A stretch of 64,000 nucleotides of DNA from Olavius algarvensis associated proteobacterium Delta 3 (GTDB lineage: Bacteria > Desulfobacterota > Desulfobacteria > Desulfobacterales > CAFBRK01): assembly GCA_903231505.1 (NCBI GenBank), contig CAFBRK010000140.1, positions 54,271-118,270 on the forward strand. The letters run 5' to 3'. The position numbers were made by a program, and so were the translations under genes. Each line of letters starts with the position of its first letter. Positions within the stretch are counted from its first letter, which is position 1. The notes below the pieces were generated by a model. That model searched no databases. It was not told the DNA's origin and saw nothing but the letters and a program-made list of their open reading frames with translations. This document shows positions 48,201 through 56,765 of the stretch, piece by piece.

Positions 48201-48517
48201 TGCAGGACGTCATCGATATCCGTCCCCGGAAGAAATTCGATGTTGATCTGGGACAGGCCTTCGGAACTGATGGAATGGATTTTCTTGACGCGGTCAAGAC
48301 CTTTGAGTTTGTTCTCGATTTCGATGGTGATGGAGGTCTCCATGTCCGAGGAGGACACCCCTTTATAATTGGTCGAAACGAATACGTTCGGAATCGTGAT
48401 GTCCGGTTCGTTTTCCCTGGGCAATGCATTATAGCAATATGCGCCCACCACAACGATAATAATCGCCAGCACGAAAACACTGATGCGGTTGCGGATGGCG
48501 GTGGTCGAGACGATCAT
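45218..48517 (-). CDS. RND-family efflux transporter, HAE1-like
   Basis: 1099 residues with the RND layout: N-terminal helix (VFVLAIIIVVVGAYCYNALP), large periplasmic loop, helices 2-6 including LALGMLVDNAIVIIENI (motif A; proton-relay Asp), a second half repeating the plan (SGVGVISLAGVVVNNAIVLIDYIN). P-R-E-N-E-P-D after helix 1 is typical for the bacterial efflux branch. It exports hydrophobic or toxic compounds with proton import, together with the fusion protein encoded just upstream (4-nt overlap). No outer membrane channel gene is nearby. Confidence 0.93.
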   Translation of the reverse strand: MIVSTTAIRNRISVFVLAIIIVVVGAYCYNALPRENEPDITIPNVFVSTNYKGVSSSDMETSITIEIENKLKGLDRVKKIHSISSEGLSQINIEFLPGTDIDDVLQKVKDKVDEAKKELPGDLEDDPSVFEVNFSEMPIVVFSLSGTCGITCLKEIADDLEEDFEAIPGVLEAVVTGGLEREIKIEVDPDKLAYYRLPITALQHAVDSENQNTSGGSITLGDARYQLRVPGEFKRPDELFNLVVGTFDGLPVYLKDLARVVDGFKDETSRSRLNGDEAVNIAVKKRAGENIIAITDRVDEVIGHHQPTWPDGTRITKLMDRAKDVRMMLADLENNIISGLILVVVVLFFALGIRNAVLVSLAIPFSMLLSFIVLYALEITLNMVVLFSLTLALGMLVDNAIVIIENIYRYREQGVSRVQAAVKATSEVAYPVIGSTMTTLAAFFPMIFWPGIMGEFMKYLPITLVVTLSSSLFVALVINPALAAMFLRPKKKQRSSEKRVDAEAVASAGESPVQIRGMLLTTYARILTTALRHRGAVLIGSFAVLILFFQIWLLAVGLEKPVEFFPDLDPKSMYVNIDPPEGADLDYIDRIAKKVEMAVTGVIHEDPDLPLSRYDAAYRPRSHTRASGGTFSGPSDLGNVEHIYSKTVETAGPGSAFEANLPNHIGVQFLDLEDRQHPSAEDLEEIRRRVRDIPGAQITVAEMQEGPPTGAPINIEISGDDFRVLGRLAKEVRDIIAPIPFVEDVQDDYVEGIPSVRIRVDRQKAAIFGLSTDAIGFALKTGYNGLEISTYREGDKDYDITVTLGESNRRVTDVLRKLMIPTPSGQLVPLTTIAHIDYTGTLGDIIRINHNRVVTVKANVDETKIPGPVARQQAEQLLKKFPLPAGYRITFTGEFEFQKEAEDFLSKAFLIAVFLIFLILVTLFNSVIQPLIILTAIILSLGGAFFGLTVMRSPFGIIMSGVGVISLAGVVVNNAIVLIDYINKLCERGMDLHQALIAAGATRLRPVLLTAVTTVLGLLPMVTGVSFDFHKMAMSYVSESTQWWQNMAIVVIFGLIIATFLTLVVVPTLYSLLESLKALPARLQSRFSDSPGEPAGESL

Positions 48518-49671
48518 TTGAGAATATCCTCCACCGCAGTGACACGTTTTACCACCTTGACCGCCTCCCCGTCGTTGAGGCTCCGGTGGCCGACAACCAC
48601 CACATCTTCATCCGGTTCGAGGCCCTCCCGGACTTCGACGCGCCACCCGCCCAGAAGCCCCAGCTTTACGGATCGGGCCTTTGCCCGGTTCCCCTGGACA
48701 ATGTAAACAATTTGATCGTCATTGCGACTGATGACCGAATAGAGTGGTATGGACAGACCGTCGGGAATCTCCTTCTTTACGATCTCGACCCGGGCGAACA
48801 TGTCCGGCAGGATGTCGCCGCTGGAATTCTCCAGTTCAAGGTCCAGGTTGTAGAGCCGCGCCATGGGATCTGCGGTTTTCGACAGAAAGTGCTTTTTCGC
48901 CACAAAGGTACGTTCTTCCAGGGCATCGATGCACACCTTAAACCGTTCGATCCGGCGCACGGCGGCAACATCCGATTCCGGAATGCCCACCCGGACCTTG
49001 AGCCGGTTGATGTCCAGTATCTCCGCCACCGGATCACCGACAGCCATATATTGTCCCTCATCGATGAACATATCGTTGACCACGCCCGAAAAAGGTGCCC
49101 GGATGCTGCTCCGTTCCAGTGCGATCCGGGCAATATCCATGCTCGCGCGGGTTCGCGCCAGCTCAGTCATGGCATTATCCAGTTGGGACTGGGATACCGC
49201 CTGGCGGTTGTGAAGCTTTTTCAAACGGTTCAGCTCGGCTGTCGCCAGTGTGTGGGAGGCCCTGGCCGACGCGTAGGCATTCCGGTAATCCCGAGGATCA
49301 ATCCGGACCAGTACATCTCCTTTGTTTACGGAAGCCCCCTCGGTGACCACTTTTTCCATCACTTTCCCGGCGACCTCGGCCGATATGGTCAGCTCCACCC
49401 AGGGCTCCGTCACGCCGGGCAGATCGATCTGATCGCGGATCAGGCCGGGTGTCATCTTCAATGTCACCACATTCAATGGTGGCTGTTCCGTTTCACTGTT
49501 CGCCTGATTTGCTTCCCGGATAACTTCGGCCTTGGACTGACACCTGACCACTAGCAGCGCAATGGTACCCAGCAGGCAGATGATGACAAGAGCCGGGATC
49601 AATCGGCGGGCCCTCAGAGAAATGGGCGCCTTCGGTGTCGATTTCTGTGTTTGATCGTTTCGGTGTTTCAT
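48514..49671 (-). CDS. RND efflux membrane fusion protein (HlyD/AcrA type)
   Basis: 385 residues. One N-terminal helix (about 20-43), then lipoyl half EVAGKVMEKVVTEGASVNKGDVLVRIDP, a helical hairpin, the partner lipoyl half RSSIRAPFSGVVNDMFIDEGQYMAVGDPV and a beta-barrel domain. It bridges the inner-membrane pump and an outer-membrane channel. Overlaps the pump gene by 4 nt and follows the tetR gene by 18 nt. Confidence 0.93.
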   Translation of the reverse strand: MKHRNDQTQKSTPKAPISLRARRLIPALVIICLLGTIALLVVRCQSKAEVIREANQANSETEQPPLNVVTLKMTPGLIRDQIDLPGVTEPWVELTISAEVAGKVMEKVVTEGASVNKGDVLVRIDPRDYRNAYASARASHTLATAELNRLKKLHNRQAVSQSQLDNAMTELARTRASMDIARIALERSSIRAPFSGVVNDMFIDEGQYMAVGDPVAEILDINRLKVRVGIPESDVAAVRRIERFKVCIDALEERTFVAKKHFLSKTADPMARLYNLDLELENSSGDILPDMFARVEIVKKEIPDGLSIPLYSVISRNDDQIVYIVQGNRAKARSVKLGLLGGWRVEVREGLEPDEDVVVVGHRSLNDGEAVKVVKRVTAVEDILK

Positions 49672-49689
49672 GATGCCGAATCCAGAGTT

Positions 49690-50376
49690 TTAATTTTTTA
49701 TTTCAACCGTGAGGCGGTCGTTGTCTATGTCTGCTGGACCCCAGGGGTCTCCCGGTTTGCTGCGGAGCATTCCGATGACATTCTGCAAAGTGAACGCCAC
49801 CTGCTCGCGGATGTGAAAGTAGTTTTGAGACATGAGATAGTGGAGACTGATACCGTCGATGTAGCCCAGCAGATTGATGGCGAATTTCTCGGCGTCCCGG
49901 GCCCATTCCGGCCGAAAAACACCCTTGGAAATGCCGTCGAGCAAAATGCTTTCCAGAATTTTTCGCATCCCCGTGTGGACGTCCTTCATCACGTGGCGCC
50001 GCTCGTAGAGCGCCCCATCTTCAATCAGGGTGTGTTGTAGGATTTCGATAGAAAAGCGGGCCGTTAAAGGATCGATCGGGTCAACCAGCGCCGTACTGAC
50101 CGCGACAAAGGTTTTCAAGCGTGTCAGCGGATCCTCGATGTGTGCCAGTTCTGCCATGATGGTGTTCTCGAATTGTTTCATCCATTCGACAATGGCCGCG
50201 ACAAAGATATCCGTCTTGGTCTCAAAGTATTCGTAGAGAGTCCCTTTGCCGACTCCGGCAGCGGTGGCGATCTGCTCGACACTGGTGGCAGCAAAGCCTT
50301 TCAGGGCGAACAACTTGAGGGCCGCCCTGGCGATATGTTGTTGTTTTTCTTTACGGTCTACAAATTTTGGCGACAT
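49690..50376 (-). CDS. TetR/AcrR family repressor of the RND operon
   Basis: 228 residues. N-terminal HTH: IARAALKLFALKGFAATSVEQIATAAGVGKGTLYEYFETK (residues 16-55), the standard TetR pattern; the C-terminal ligand domain is unassigned. First gene of the tetR-MFP-RND operon. An inverted-repeat operator overlaps the transcription start region, indicating autoregulation and ligand-induced efflux. Confidence 0.9.
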   Translation of the reverse strand: MSPKFVDRKEKQQHIARAALKLFALKGFAATSVEQIATAAGVGKGTLYEYFETKTDIFVAAIVEWMKQFENTIMAELAHIEDPLTRLKTFVAVSTALVDPIDPLTARFSIEILQHTLIEDGALYERRHVMKDVHTGMRKILESILLDGISKGVFRPEWARDAEKFAINLLGYIDGISLHYLMSQNYFHIREQVAFTLQNVIGMLRSKPGDPWGPADIDNDRLTVEIKN

Positions 50377-50428
50377 CCGACGATCCTTGTTATATGATGC
50401 TGACGGCCGGCTTCCATAACGTTTTTTC

Positions 50429-50442
50429 CGACTAACCAGTTC
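50429..50442 (-). promoter_or_regulatory. Operator 1 (TetR-type half-palindrome) at the tetR promoter
   Basis: CGACTAACCAGTTC immediately downstream of the predicted -10. It shares the GACT-N4-AGT core with the perfect palindrome at 50574-50587. Confidence 0.6.
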
Positions 50443-50471
50443 TTTATATAATACTACGTTCGATTGGTCAA
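50443..50471 (-). promoter_or_regulatory. Promoter of the tetR-efflux operon
   Basis: Minus strand TTGACC (50471-50466), 17-nt spacer, TATAAA (50448-50443), about 65 nt before the tetR start. Confidence 0.7.
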
Positions 50472-50573
50472 GTAATCTGAATTTATTTTTATATATAAAA
50501 ATACAATTAGTTATAGCTTTTGATACTGGTTTTCATCGCGCTTTCCGGGTGATTTTAAGCATGCCTTTTTTCC

Positions 50574-50587
50574 CGACTAATCAGTCG
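50574..50587. promoter_or_regulatory. Operator 2, perfect palindrome
   Basis: CGACT-AATC-AGTCG, a perfect 5-4-5 inverted repeat matching operator 1, about 100 nt upstream of the tetR -35. Confidence 0.55.
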
Positions 50588-50669
50588 ATTACCTGGTTCG
50601 AAGGCGGGGCGTTCAGGGTGCCCCCCGTGTGATCGGTAACCTCCGGGAAAGCCCTATACGTGATACTCG

Positions 50670-50873
50670 GTGGAATACAACGGAGCCTGCTCTGCCGTTG
50701 GTGACATATCCGGCTGTGATGACAACCGGGAAATGACATTTTTGGTGGACGCGTTCGCCATTTATGTCAGTAAGCACTTTTCCGAAGAAGAAATTACCTA
50801 GAGAATCGCGACGGCGGACGACCTCTTGAACTTTTTCGAGGAATACCTGGATCATCTGAAATATCGCATCTGA
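50670..50873 (+). pseudogene. Small frame interrupted by an amber codon
   Basis: A continuous frame of 67 codons from GTG 50670 (or ATG 50733) to TGA 50871, broken only by TAG at 50799. The translated halves (MTFLVDAFAIYVSKHFSEEEIT and RIATADDLLNFFEEYLDHLKYRI) are amphipathic and protein-like. I know no family. It is either a decayed small gene or chance; the rest of 50588-51049 shows nothing else. Confidence 0.3.
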
Positions 50874-51049
50874 AGCCCTATCCTCTCAAGCGATATCCCT
50901 GACCGTGCCACACGTGATGTTGCCGAATTTCCGGGCGTTGCTGTTCCCGCGTGAGGACAGAACGCTTGTCGGAAACGGATACCTTTCGTTGCTCATCAAC
51001 GGACAGGCGATCGCTCTCTTCCCAAACGTGCCTCTTTCCACTGCACATT

Positions 51050-51428
51050 TATAGTGGTTGCCATAACTATGTTCCGTTTTAAGAAATATGGAAACGATGA
51101 CCGCAGAGACGCAGAGGGCGCAACGGAACTGAATTATTCCAGAATCCCTGAGAGGGGGATTCAGAAAAAGAGCCCCGGCAACCTTTTGAAATTCAGTATA
51201 TTTTCGTAGGCGCTCGCTTTGTATTTCGCCCTCTATGTTCTGTTTATCCTGAGCTAGTCGAAGGGCCTGTCCTGCCTGTCCTGAGCGGAGCCGAAGGGAG
51301 CTCAGTCGAAGGGAGGCTCTCGGAGGGCGGCGAAATGCAAAATCACTATATACTTAGCGACCTCTGCGTCTCTGCGGTGATCCGTTGATCGCAAAATGAA
51401 TCGGAACGCAATTCTGGCAATCGCTATA
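51050..51428. mobile_element. MITE-like repeat, copy C
   Basis: 379 bp. Ends TATAGTGGTTGCCATAA and TGGCAATCGCTATA are terminal inverted repeats. It carries inverted CGCAGAG/CTCTGCG blocks, the CCAGAATCCC hairpin and a longer version of the CTTCGACT/AGTCGAAG palindromic block than copies A and B. Confidence 0.75.
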
Positions 51429-51559
51429 ATTGTGCGCCGTGCCCTGGGAAGTGTGCCCTGGGTCCTCCCCGTTGGAAGGATCCAATTTTAGGTGAGGTGG
51501 CGCGGGATTTGCTTTCATAATTAAAATTCTATGAATCCAACGACGATGTGGACGGACAC

Positions 51560-53998
51560 ATGGCAGAAATAACGACCGCTCATTCGGACGGTATCATCGA
51601 GCGCCGGCAGCAAAGGGGAACATGGCCCTGGTTTGTGTTAAACGTTCTCCTCTTTCCCGGCCCGGCCCATTTTACCCTCCTTCGGATCAAGGACTACAGC
51701 TTCGGAAAAAGTGTCAAACATCTCGCTGTTAGCTTCCTCTTGATCTGCATTCTTCTTCTCGCTGCAGTATGTCAAATAGTATTTCCTGCCGTCGGACGCC
51801 TGTGGATGCTTTTTCCGGCCTTGTCCGGCTTTCTTGTCCTGTATGCCAACCGTTCATTAAGAGACCAGTTCACTCCTGTCGACATCGCCTCTTTCACTGG
51901 AACCCATGGGTATTTCGTTTTATTTTGTGTTTTGATGTTTACCCTGATCAGCACCCTGCCCAATATAGATCTCATTACACTGAACCAAAAACCGGCCGAG
52001 GTTTATCAGACCTGGCTCGAAGATTTACCCATCTGGCAGGATCTGTTCATTCTGGTTACGGCCCTTTTGCTGCTGTCCGCCGGGTACATCACAAATTCCG
52101 TTGCAGCGGTCTCCATCAACAGGGCGTTTGTCCTTTATGCCTGCTTTTTTGTATTTGGCAATTTCCTGCTGGCATTTTCGCTACTGGTTTTCAACTGGTT
52201 AAAGATCCCGGGAGGCTTCGGGGCTCAGCTGGTCATTGTTTTGTTAGGTGCGATCCTGGCGCTGGATTATTGGGATGCAAGGTCCTTTGGCCAGTACACC
52301 CGGCGCTTTTTCTTCCTGACATGCACCAAGGGATTCACGTTTATGTTTTTGTGGCTCTGTCTTCTGGGATTCCCCCAGAAAGCCGCCTCCACCCTGTCGG
52401 CCTATTATTTTGACCAATCCAGACCTGCCGTTGTAGAAGATCTGAACGGTTACCTGGTTTTTTCTCACGGCGACCGCTTTCGCAGCGCACACAAGGCCGC
52501 ACGCCAGCTGAGATCCCTCTATGCCAGAGCGTTTTATGACGCTACACCGGATGAGCTTCATCACATCAACAAACTCCTCGATGGAAAAAAAGGTGTCATT
52601 TTTCCCGCTGACGCCGACGTCTGCCATCTGTCGGAGTTAATCAGTCAAGGAGACATACTCTTTCCATCTGAGATCTTCGGCAAGGTTCCGATGTTCCGGC
52701 CGATCCACCCGGACTGGGATGTGATGCTCACAGCTCTTTTAATGCAAGGCACGATTTCAAAAACAGATCTGAATAATTTCATCGCTGATTTCAAAACGAC
52801 AATACCCAACACCTCCCAGGGACGGCTTCCGGGCATAAACACACCGTACCATGCGCGGTATGTATCCTTAGCCACGAAAACACACGTCGATTTTGTGCCT
52901 CCCCGATTGGAGCTTCTCGAGGTTTTGTTAGAAAAAAACACTTATCCCGTGCTTTCCCTCAGACTGGCCGGGAAGAACTACTGGGCAACCCTGCTGGATC
53001 TCGACTCTCGGTCCGGCATCGCCTGGGTCCGCATCGAAACTGTTTCGAGTACGGGAAAGTCTCTTCAAATCCTTTTCGATTCCGATGAATCCAACGATCT
53101 CAGGGGTGAAATTCTCTCCCGGTGTATGGCGCCCCTGTCCCTGGCACATTTGCGTAGCTACCTGGAGCAATCTTCCGAGCCGGTTATTGTATTCACCAGA
53201 GCAGGCCTCGAGAAACACCTGCCCGGGCTATTTGTCGAAAAAGACCTTTCAGAGATGCAACGTGCCGTCGCTGTCGCCAGCGATCCGGCGTTGTCCATCG
53301 GTCCTATATCTTACGATCCGCCGGCGACCCCGTTTTCAGACTATGTTCGGTACAAACGAGCGGTGGCATCGATAAAGGCCATGCTGTACACGAAGCCTTA
53401 CGACCAGAGTGTCTTCTCCCCCACGGAGACGGCCGACTCCACGCCAAAAGGGCTCGATCGGCTTGTTGAAATTGAAAAACGTCTTGGACGGATAGGTTTC
53501 CTGCGGGACTGCGACCGTATCGACATCGCTTATCTTCTGGTCAGGCATAACCACGTGAATGCGGATCCGGGTCTGTTTGTGCGATTGACTACCGGGAAGA
53601 CGGTGTCCAGTGATCTGATCGATTGCCGTGATGCATTTCGAATAGGCCGGGAACTGTTTCTGCTTGGATTTCACGAACAGGCATACCGTTATCTGGAGCT
53701 CGCTTTTTCCCGGCACCCGTTCGATGTGGAATACGAGCTCTGGTATCATATCGTCAGAGCCAAACTCGATAAACCGGAGATCCCTTTTTACTCCCCACCG
53801 GAACATGGGCCACACCTGTATCTGTATTATCAGACGCTGGTCGATATCCGAAACGGAAGGGACAAAGCGGCCTTGAAACGGCTGGAACACACCCTGGAAA
53901 AAGACAGTCACAACAGCCTGGCCAACCATCTCGTGAGCAAGTACTTCGGCAGACCGTTGGATGAGCGCCATTTCTTTCCCGCCCAGGAGGGGCTATGA
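51560..53998 (+). CDS. Large membrane protein of unknown function with soluble C-terminal domains
   Basis: 812 residues. After a short cytoplasmic N-terminus, about eight hydrophobic helices fill residues 25-290 (e.g. HLAVSFLLICILLLAAVCQI, LFILVTALLLLSAGYI). The remaining 520 residues are soluble; the stretch near 430-560 has a repeated pattern (PPRLELLEVLLEKNTYPVLSL, NYWATLLDLDSRSGIAWV) reminiscent of the C39-like peptidase domain in the next gene, but lacks the active-site Cys. The last 150 residues look TPR-like (AFRIGRELFLLGFHEQAYRYLELAF). No known family. Overlaps the next gene by 4 nt. Start at ATG 51560; a GTG at 51548 is in frame. Confidence 0.75.
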   Translation: MAEITTAHSDGIIERRQQRGTWPWFVLNVLLFPGPAHFTLLRIKDYSFGKSVKHLAVSFLLICILLLAAVCQIVFPAVGRLWMLFPALSGFLVLYANRSLRDQFTPVDIASFTGTHGYFVLFCVLMFTLISTLPNIDLITLNQKPAEVYQTWLEDLPIWQDLFILVTALLLLSAGYITNSVAAVSINRAFVLYACFFVFGNFLLAFSLLVFNWLKIPGGFGAQLVIVLLGAILALDYWDARSFGQYTRRFFFLTCTKGFTFMFLWLCLLGFPQKAASTLSAYYFDQSRPAVVEDLNGYLVFSHGDRFRSAHKAARQLRSLYARAFYDATPDELHHINKLLDGKKGVIFPADADVCHLSELISQGDILFPSEIFGKVPMFRPIHPDWDVMLTALLMQGTISKTDLNNFIADFKTTIPNTSQGRLPGINTPYHARYVSLATKTHVDFVPPRLELLEVLLEKNTYPVLSLRLAGKNYWATLLDLDSRSGIAWVRIETVSSTGKSLQILFDSDESNDLRGEILSRCMAPLSLAHLRSYLEQSSEPVIVFTRAGLEKHLPGLFVEKDLSEMQRAVAVASDPALSIGPISYDPPATPFSDYVRYKRAVASIKAMLYTKPYDQSVFSPTETADSTPKGLDRLVEIEKRLGRIGFLRDCDRIDIAYLLVRHNHVNADPGLFVRLTTGKTVSSDLIDCRDAFRIGRELFLLGFHEQAYRYLELAFSRHPFDVEYELWYHIVRAKLDKPEIPFYSPPEHGPHLYLYYQTLVDIRNGRDKAALKRLEHTLEKDSHNSLANHLVSKYFGRPLDERHFFPAQEGL

Positions 53999-55578
53999 TG
54001 AATCAGACTCAGAAACCCAAGGGCTGGAAGATCCTCGTTTTCGCGCTATTTTTAGGCCCCTTTTTTTTAGCCCAATACTTCCGGGACACACGCCATATCT
54101 ATCCCGCTGCCAGATATTTTGCATGGCTTTCCCTTCTGGCATTGGCCTTGAGTGCCTGTCTGATGTTTACATTCACATTTAGCCCCTTTATCCTCCGTAT
54201 GGGCTATTTAATTGTGTTCCTGTTCATATTCGGGCTGGTATTCTTCTATTGCTGGGGTATCGACGCCAAAACCAGCAGCCAACCCCCAATCGCAAAACAC
54301 AGATATTCCTTTTCCAGGGCGTGCGTCTGGATGATCGTGATGGGCCTTGTGTTTCTGGGTCTCAACAACCTCATCCAGGCGATTTATTTCTGGCTATTGG
54401 GGGAGCAGGTCTCCGTCTATTTTTCCGCCCGGGCAAATGCTTTCAAATTCTGGATCCCGGTGGGGTTGATATATGGGTTTTTCTATGGATTGCGAACAGA
54501 CAACAACTACGCTGACCGGGATCCGGGTGCCGTTGTCAAATCGATTTTCTTCATATTCGCATTCATTTCCCTGTACAATGGTTTTGTGCTGGCATTGATT
54601 GTTTATCCGCTTCAGCGGCTCGCGCCGATCTCGTATAATCCCCAATTGTCCGAAATCCTGTTTTATATCCTGCTGCTGACCACCATTATCCTGTCCGCCA
54701 CCTACCTTTTGGGGACGGCCGGTCGCCGTGGAACGCTGAAGAGCAGCGGCATCTTTATTGTCGGCATCCCGCTTATCGCACTTCACCTTATCGTCCTGTC
54801 CACCTATACGGTGACGATCAATCTGGTCATTGCCTCCATTCTGGAGGATCGGCAGCAGATCTCCTCTGCCAAAACGCTCTATGCGAAAGCCATTCCCTAC
54901 ATCCGGTACGACAACCTTCTCGCCTCGCTCTACCATCGGCAAGGCGTATTGCACGTTTTGAATCAGGACCATGAATCCGCCACCGCCAGTTTCAAGAAAG
55001 TGCTCACCGATTATTCAGGTCATTACGAAGTTTTCAGCAAAGCGCGCAGATACATGGATGCTTTCGAAAGGAATCGATCCAAAGAGAAGCTCGGAAGAAA
55101 AATTCTTGTTGTTCGGCATAAAACGTTTGAACAGGCAGCATCATGCTTCCCCAATTCCCTTTCGGTCATCTTAAATTTTTATGAGAAACAACCGATCAGT
55201 ACCCGAAAGCTGAGTTATGCCATCAAGGAAAGTTTTTCATCGGGAACGTTTATCTGGAAGGCTGAATCCTTTCTGAAGAAAAACGGCTACGAGCTGCTCA
55301 CCACGTACTGGCAGAGCAAGAAAACGTTAATCTCACTTTTGGAAGCCGGCTATCCCATCCTCGTTTATATCCCCGGTCATGTGTACACCGTCTATGGATA
55401 CGACTCGCGCGTGGAAATGTTTTTTACCTACGACACGGCGCAATCAAATCGCTGGAATGATAAGCCGTTCTGGAGCCTGCAGCGAGACTGGATGGTAGGC
55501 AGCTTTTTAATGAGTGTCGTTATACCAAAAGAGGAGAAAGAGAATTTTGTTGCACGTTTTCCGCAATTCGACCGTTAA
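53995..55578 (+). CDS. Membrane protein with C39-peptidase-like domain, ended by a premature-looking TAA
   Basis: 527 residues to the TAA. Eight or nine hydrophobic helices in residues 1-275, a TPR-like stretch (LYAKAIPYIRYDNLLASLYHRQGVLHV), then a papain-fold C39-like domain from about 375: Cys in AASCFPNSLSVILNFYEK, and the His in YIPGHVYTVYGYD with a downstream Asp. Such domains cleave leader peptides or are inactive binders. The reading frame continues in phase for 233 codons after the TAA with matching style. AGGAGG precedes the ATGs at 53995 and 53998; the second is better spaced. It overlaps the upstream membrane-protein gene, so the two products probably act together at the membrane. 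Confidence 0.7.
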   Translation: MMNQTQKPKGWKILVFALFLGPFFLAQYFRDTRHIYPAARYFAWLSLLALALSACLMFTFTFSPFILRMGYLIVFLFIFGLVFFYCWGIDAKTSSQPPIAKHRYSFSRACVWMIVMGLVFLGLNNLIQAIYFWLLGEQVSVYFSARANAFKFWIPVGLIYGFFYGLRTDNNYADRDPGAVVKSIFFIFAFISLYNGFVLALIVYPLQRLAPISYNPQLSEILFYILLLTTIILSATYLLGTAGRRGTLKSSGIFIVGIPLIALHLIVLSTYTVTINLVIASILEDRQQISSAKTLYAKAIPYIRYDNLLASLYHRQGVLHVLNQDHESATASFKKVLTDYSGHYEVFSKARRYMDAFERNRSKEKLGRKILVVRHKTFEQAASCFPNSLSVILNFYEKQPISTRKLSYAIKESFSSGTFIWKAESFLKKNGYELLTTYWQSKKTLISLLEAGYPILVYIPGHVYTVYGYDSRVEMFFTYDTAQSNRWNDKPFWSLQRDWMVGSFLMSVVIPKEEKENFVARFPQFDR

Positions 55579-56280
55579 GGCGACTCTTACCAATTATGGC
55601 AGAAAGCCCACATCAGCGATTACTATGAGAGTAAAGGAAACTACTGGAAGGATTACGACCGGTACAACCTTTCCGAAAACTTCGGCATTGATCGCCTGAA
55701 AATGAACGAGTCTTATTTCCTCCACGATGGCTTTTTCCCCCTTCGCTGGGATGCTGAGGATTGGAAAAATGAAGTATTGCCTGTTCTGAGCCAGCCTTGG
55801 GCGTTGGATTGGTCCATCATGGAAAAATACATCCTCTACCTCATTTATAACGGTCAACCCAAACAAGCCCTGGACGTCATCGATCTCTACGAATCCCATT
55901 TGTCGGAAGAACACGGGTACCACCATCAGGGGATTCTGGATCTGAAACTCGCCGCCGCGGTATATACGAAAGATCAAGATCGAGTACTATCCGTATCCGA
56001 CAAGTTGATCGGAATTGCAGAAAATATGCCGTCCGCATCATACTGGGGTCATTATTTTAAAGCACGGCATTTGATGGCCAACGGCAACCTGCTGAGTGCT
56101 TCTGAAATCCTGCTGTCCGCCCTAAAAAATATTCGCCTTGGCGCCCATTCGCGTTCAACGTGCTTCAGAAATATTGTTGGCGCGTTGAACGAGATCTATT
56201 TGATGGACCCCTCGCTGATCGCGCCTGAAAATGTACGACTCATGGAAGTGGCGCAGGTTGATCTTGCTCTGAAACGATAA
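55579..56280 (+). pseudogene. In-phase continuation of the C39-like gene after TAA
   Basis: The frame continues directly: GDSYQLWQKAHISDYYESKG then NYWKDYDRYNLSENFGIDRL, with helical repeats like TPRs (YILYLIYNGQPKQALDVIDLYESHLSE). An internal ATG at 55702 could start a 192-residue product but has no Shine-Dalgarno. So the original protein was about 761 residues and a single nonsense change at 55576-55578 split it, unless there is a sequencing error or readthrough. Confidence 0.65.
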
Positions 56281-56462
56281 TACGCGATCCGCGGTTTCGA
56301 AAATTCGAGTGGTTGTTGCACCGGATATTCGCACGCCAAATTTGTCAATCCGGGAACGGCTCTTCAAAGAGGGCCGAGACGAACTAAAGATGGCATGATG
56401 AATGACGAAAAACCAATTAGATTCAGTGCCGGTGGTGTGTCTGGTAAAATCGAGAAACGATT

Positions 56463-56765
56463 TTACTCGCCGATAATCTTCACAAGCACCCGTTTTCGTC
56501 GCCGCCCATCGAACTCACCGTAGAAAATCTGCTCCCACGTACCGAAATCAAGCCGGCCCTTGGTGATCGCAACGACAACCTCACGACCCATGATCTGACG
56601 CTTCATGTGGGCATCGGCATTGTCTTCACCCACATTGTGACGGTATCGGGTGACGGGTTCGTGGGGTGCCAGTTTTTCCAGCCAGACGTCGTAATCGTGA
56701 TGCAGGCCGGATTCGTCGTCATTGATGAAGACAGAGGCGGTGATATGCATTGCGTTCACCAAGCA
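56463..56765 (-). pseudogene. yjbQ: YjbQ (UPF0047) gene truncated at its 5' end by the integrative element
   Basis: The sequence holds the last 100 or so residues of the about 138-residue UPF0047 family: [72 protein letters not shown]. About 40 N-terminal residues are missing; homology stops at 56765 and the recombinase gene takes over. YjbQ has weak thiamine-phosphate synthase activity in E. coli. The missing 5' part should lie beyond the right edge of the island. Confidence 0.85.

Noticed and set aside
50588..50640. tRNA-like GGTTCGAA sequence near 50598
   Set aside because: No acceptor stem or cloverleaf could be folded around it; no tRNA gene supported in the window.
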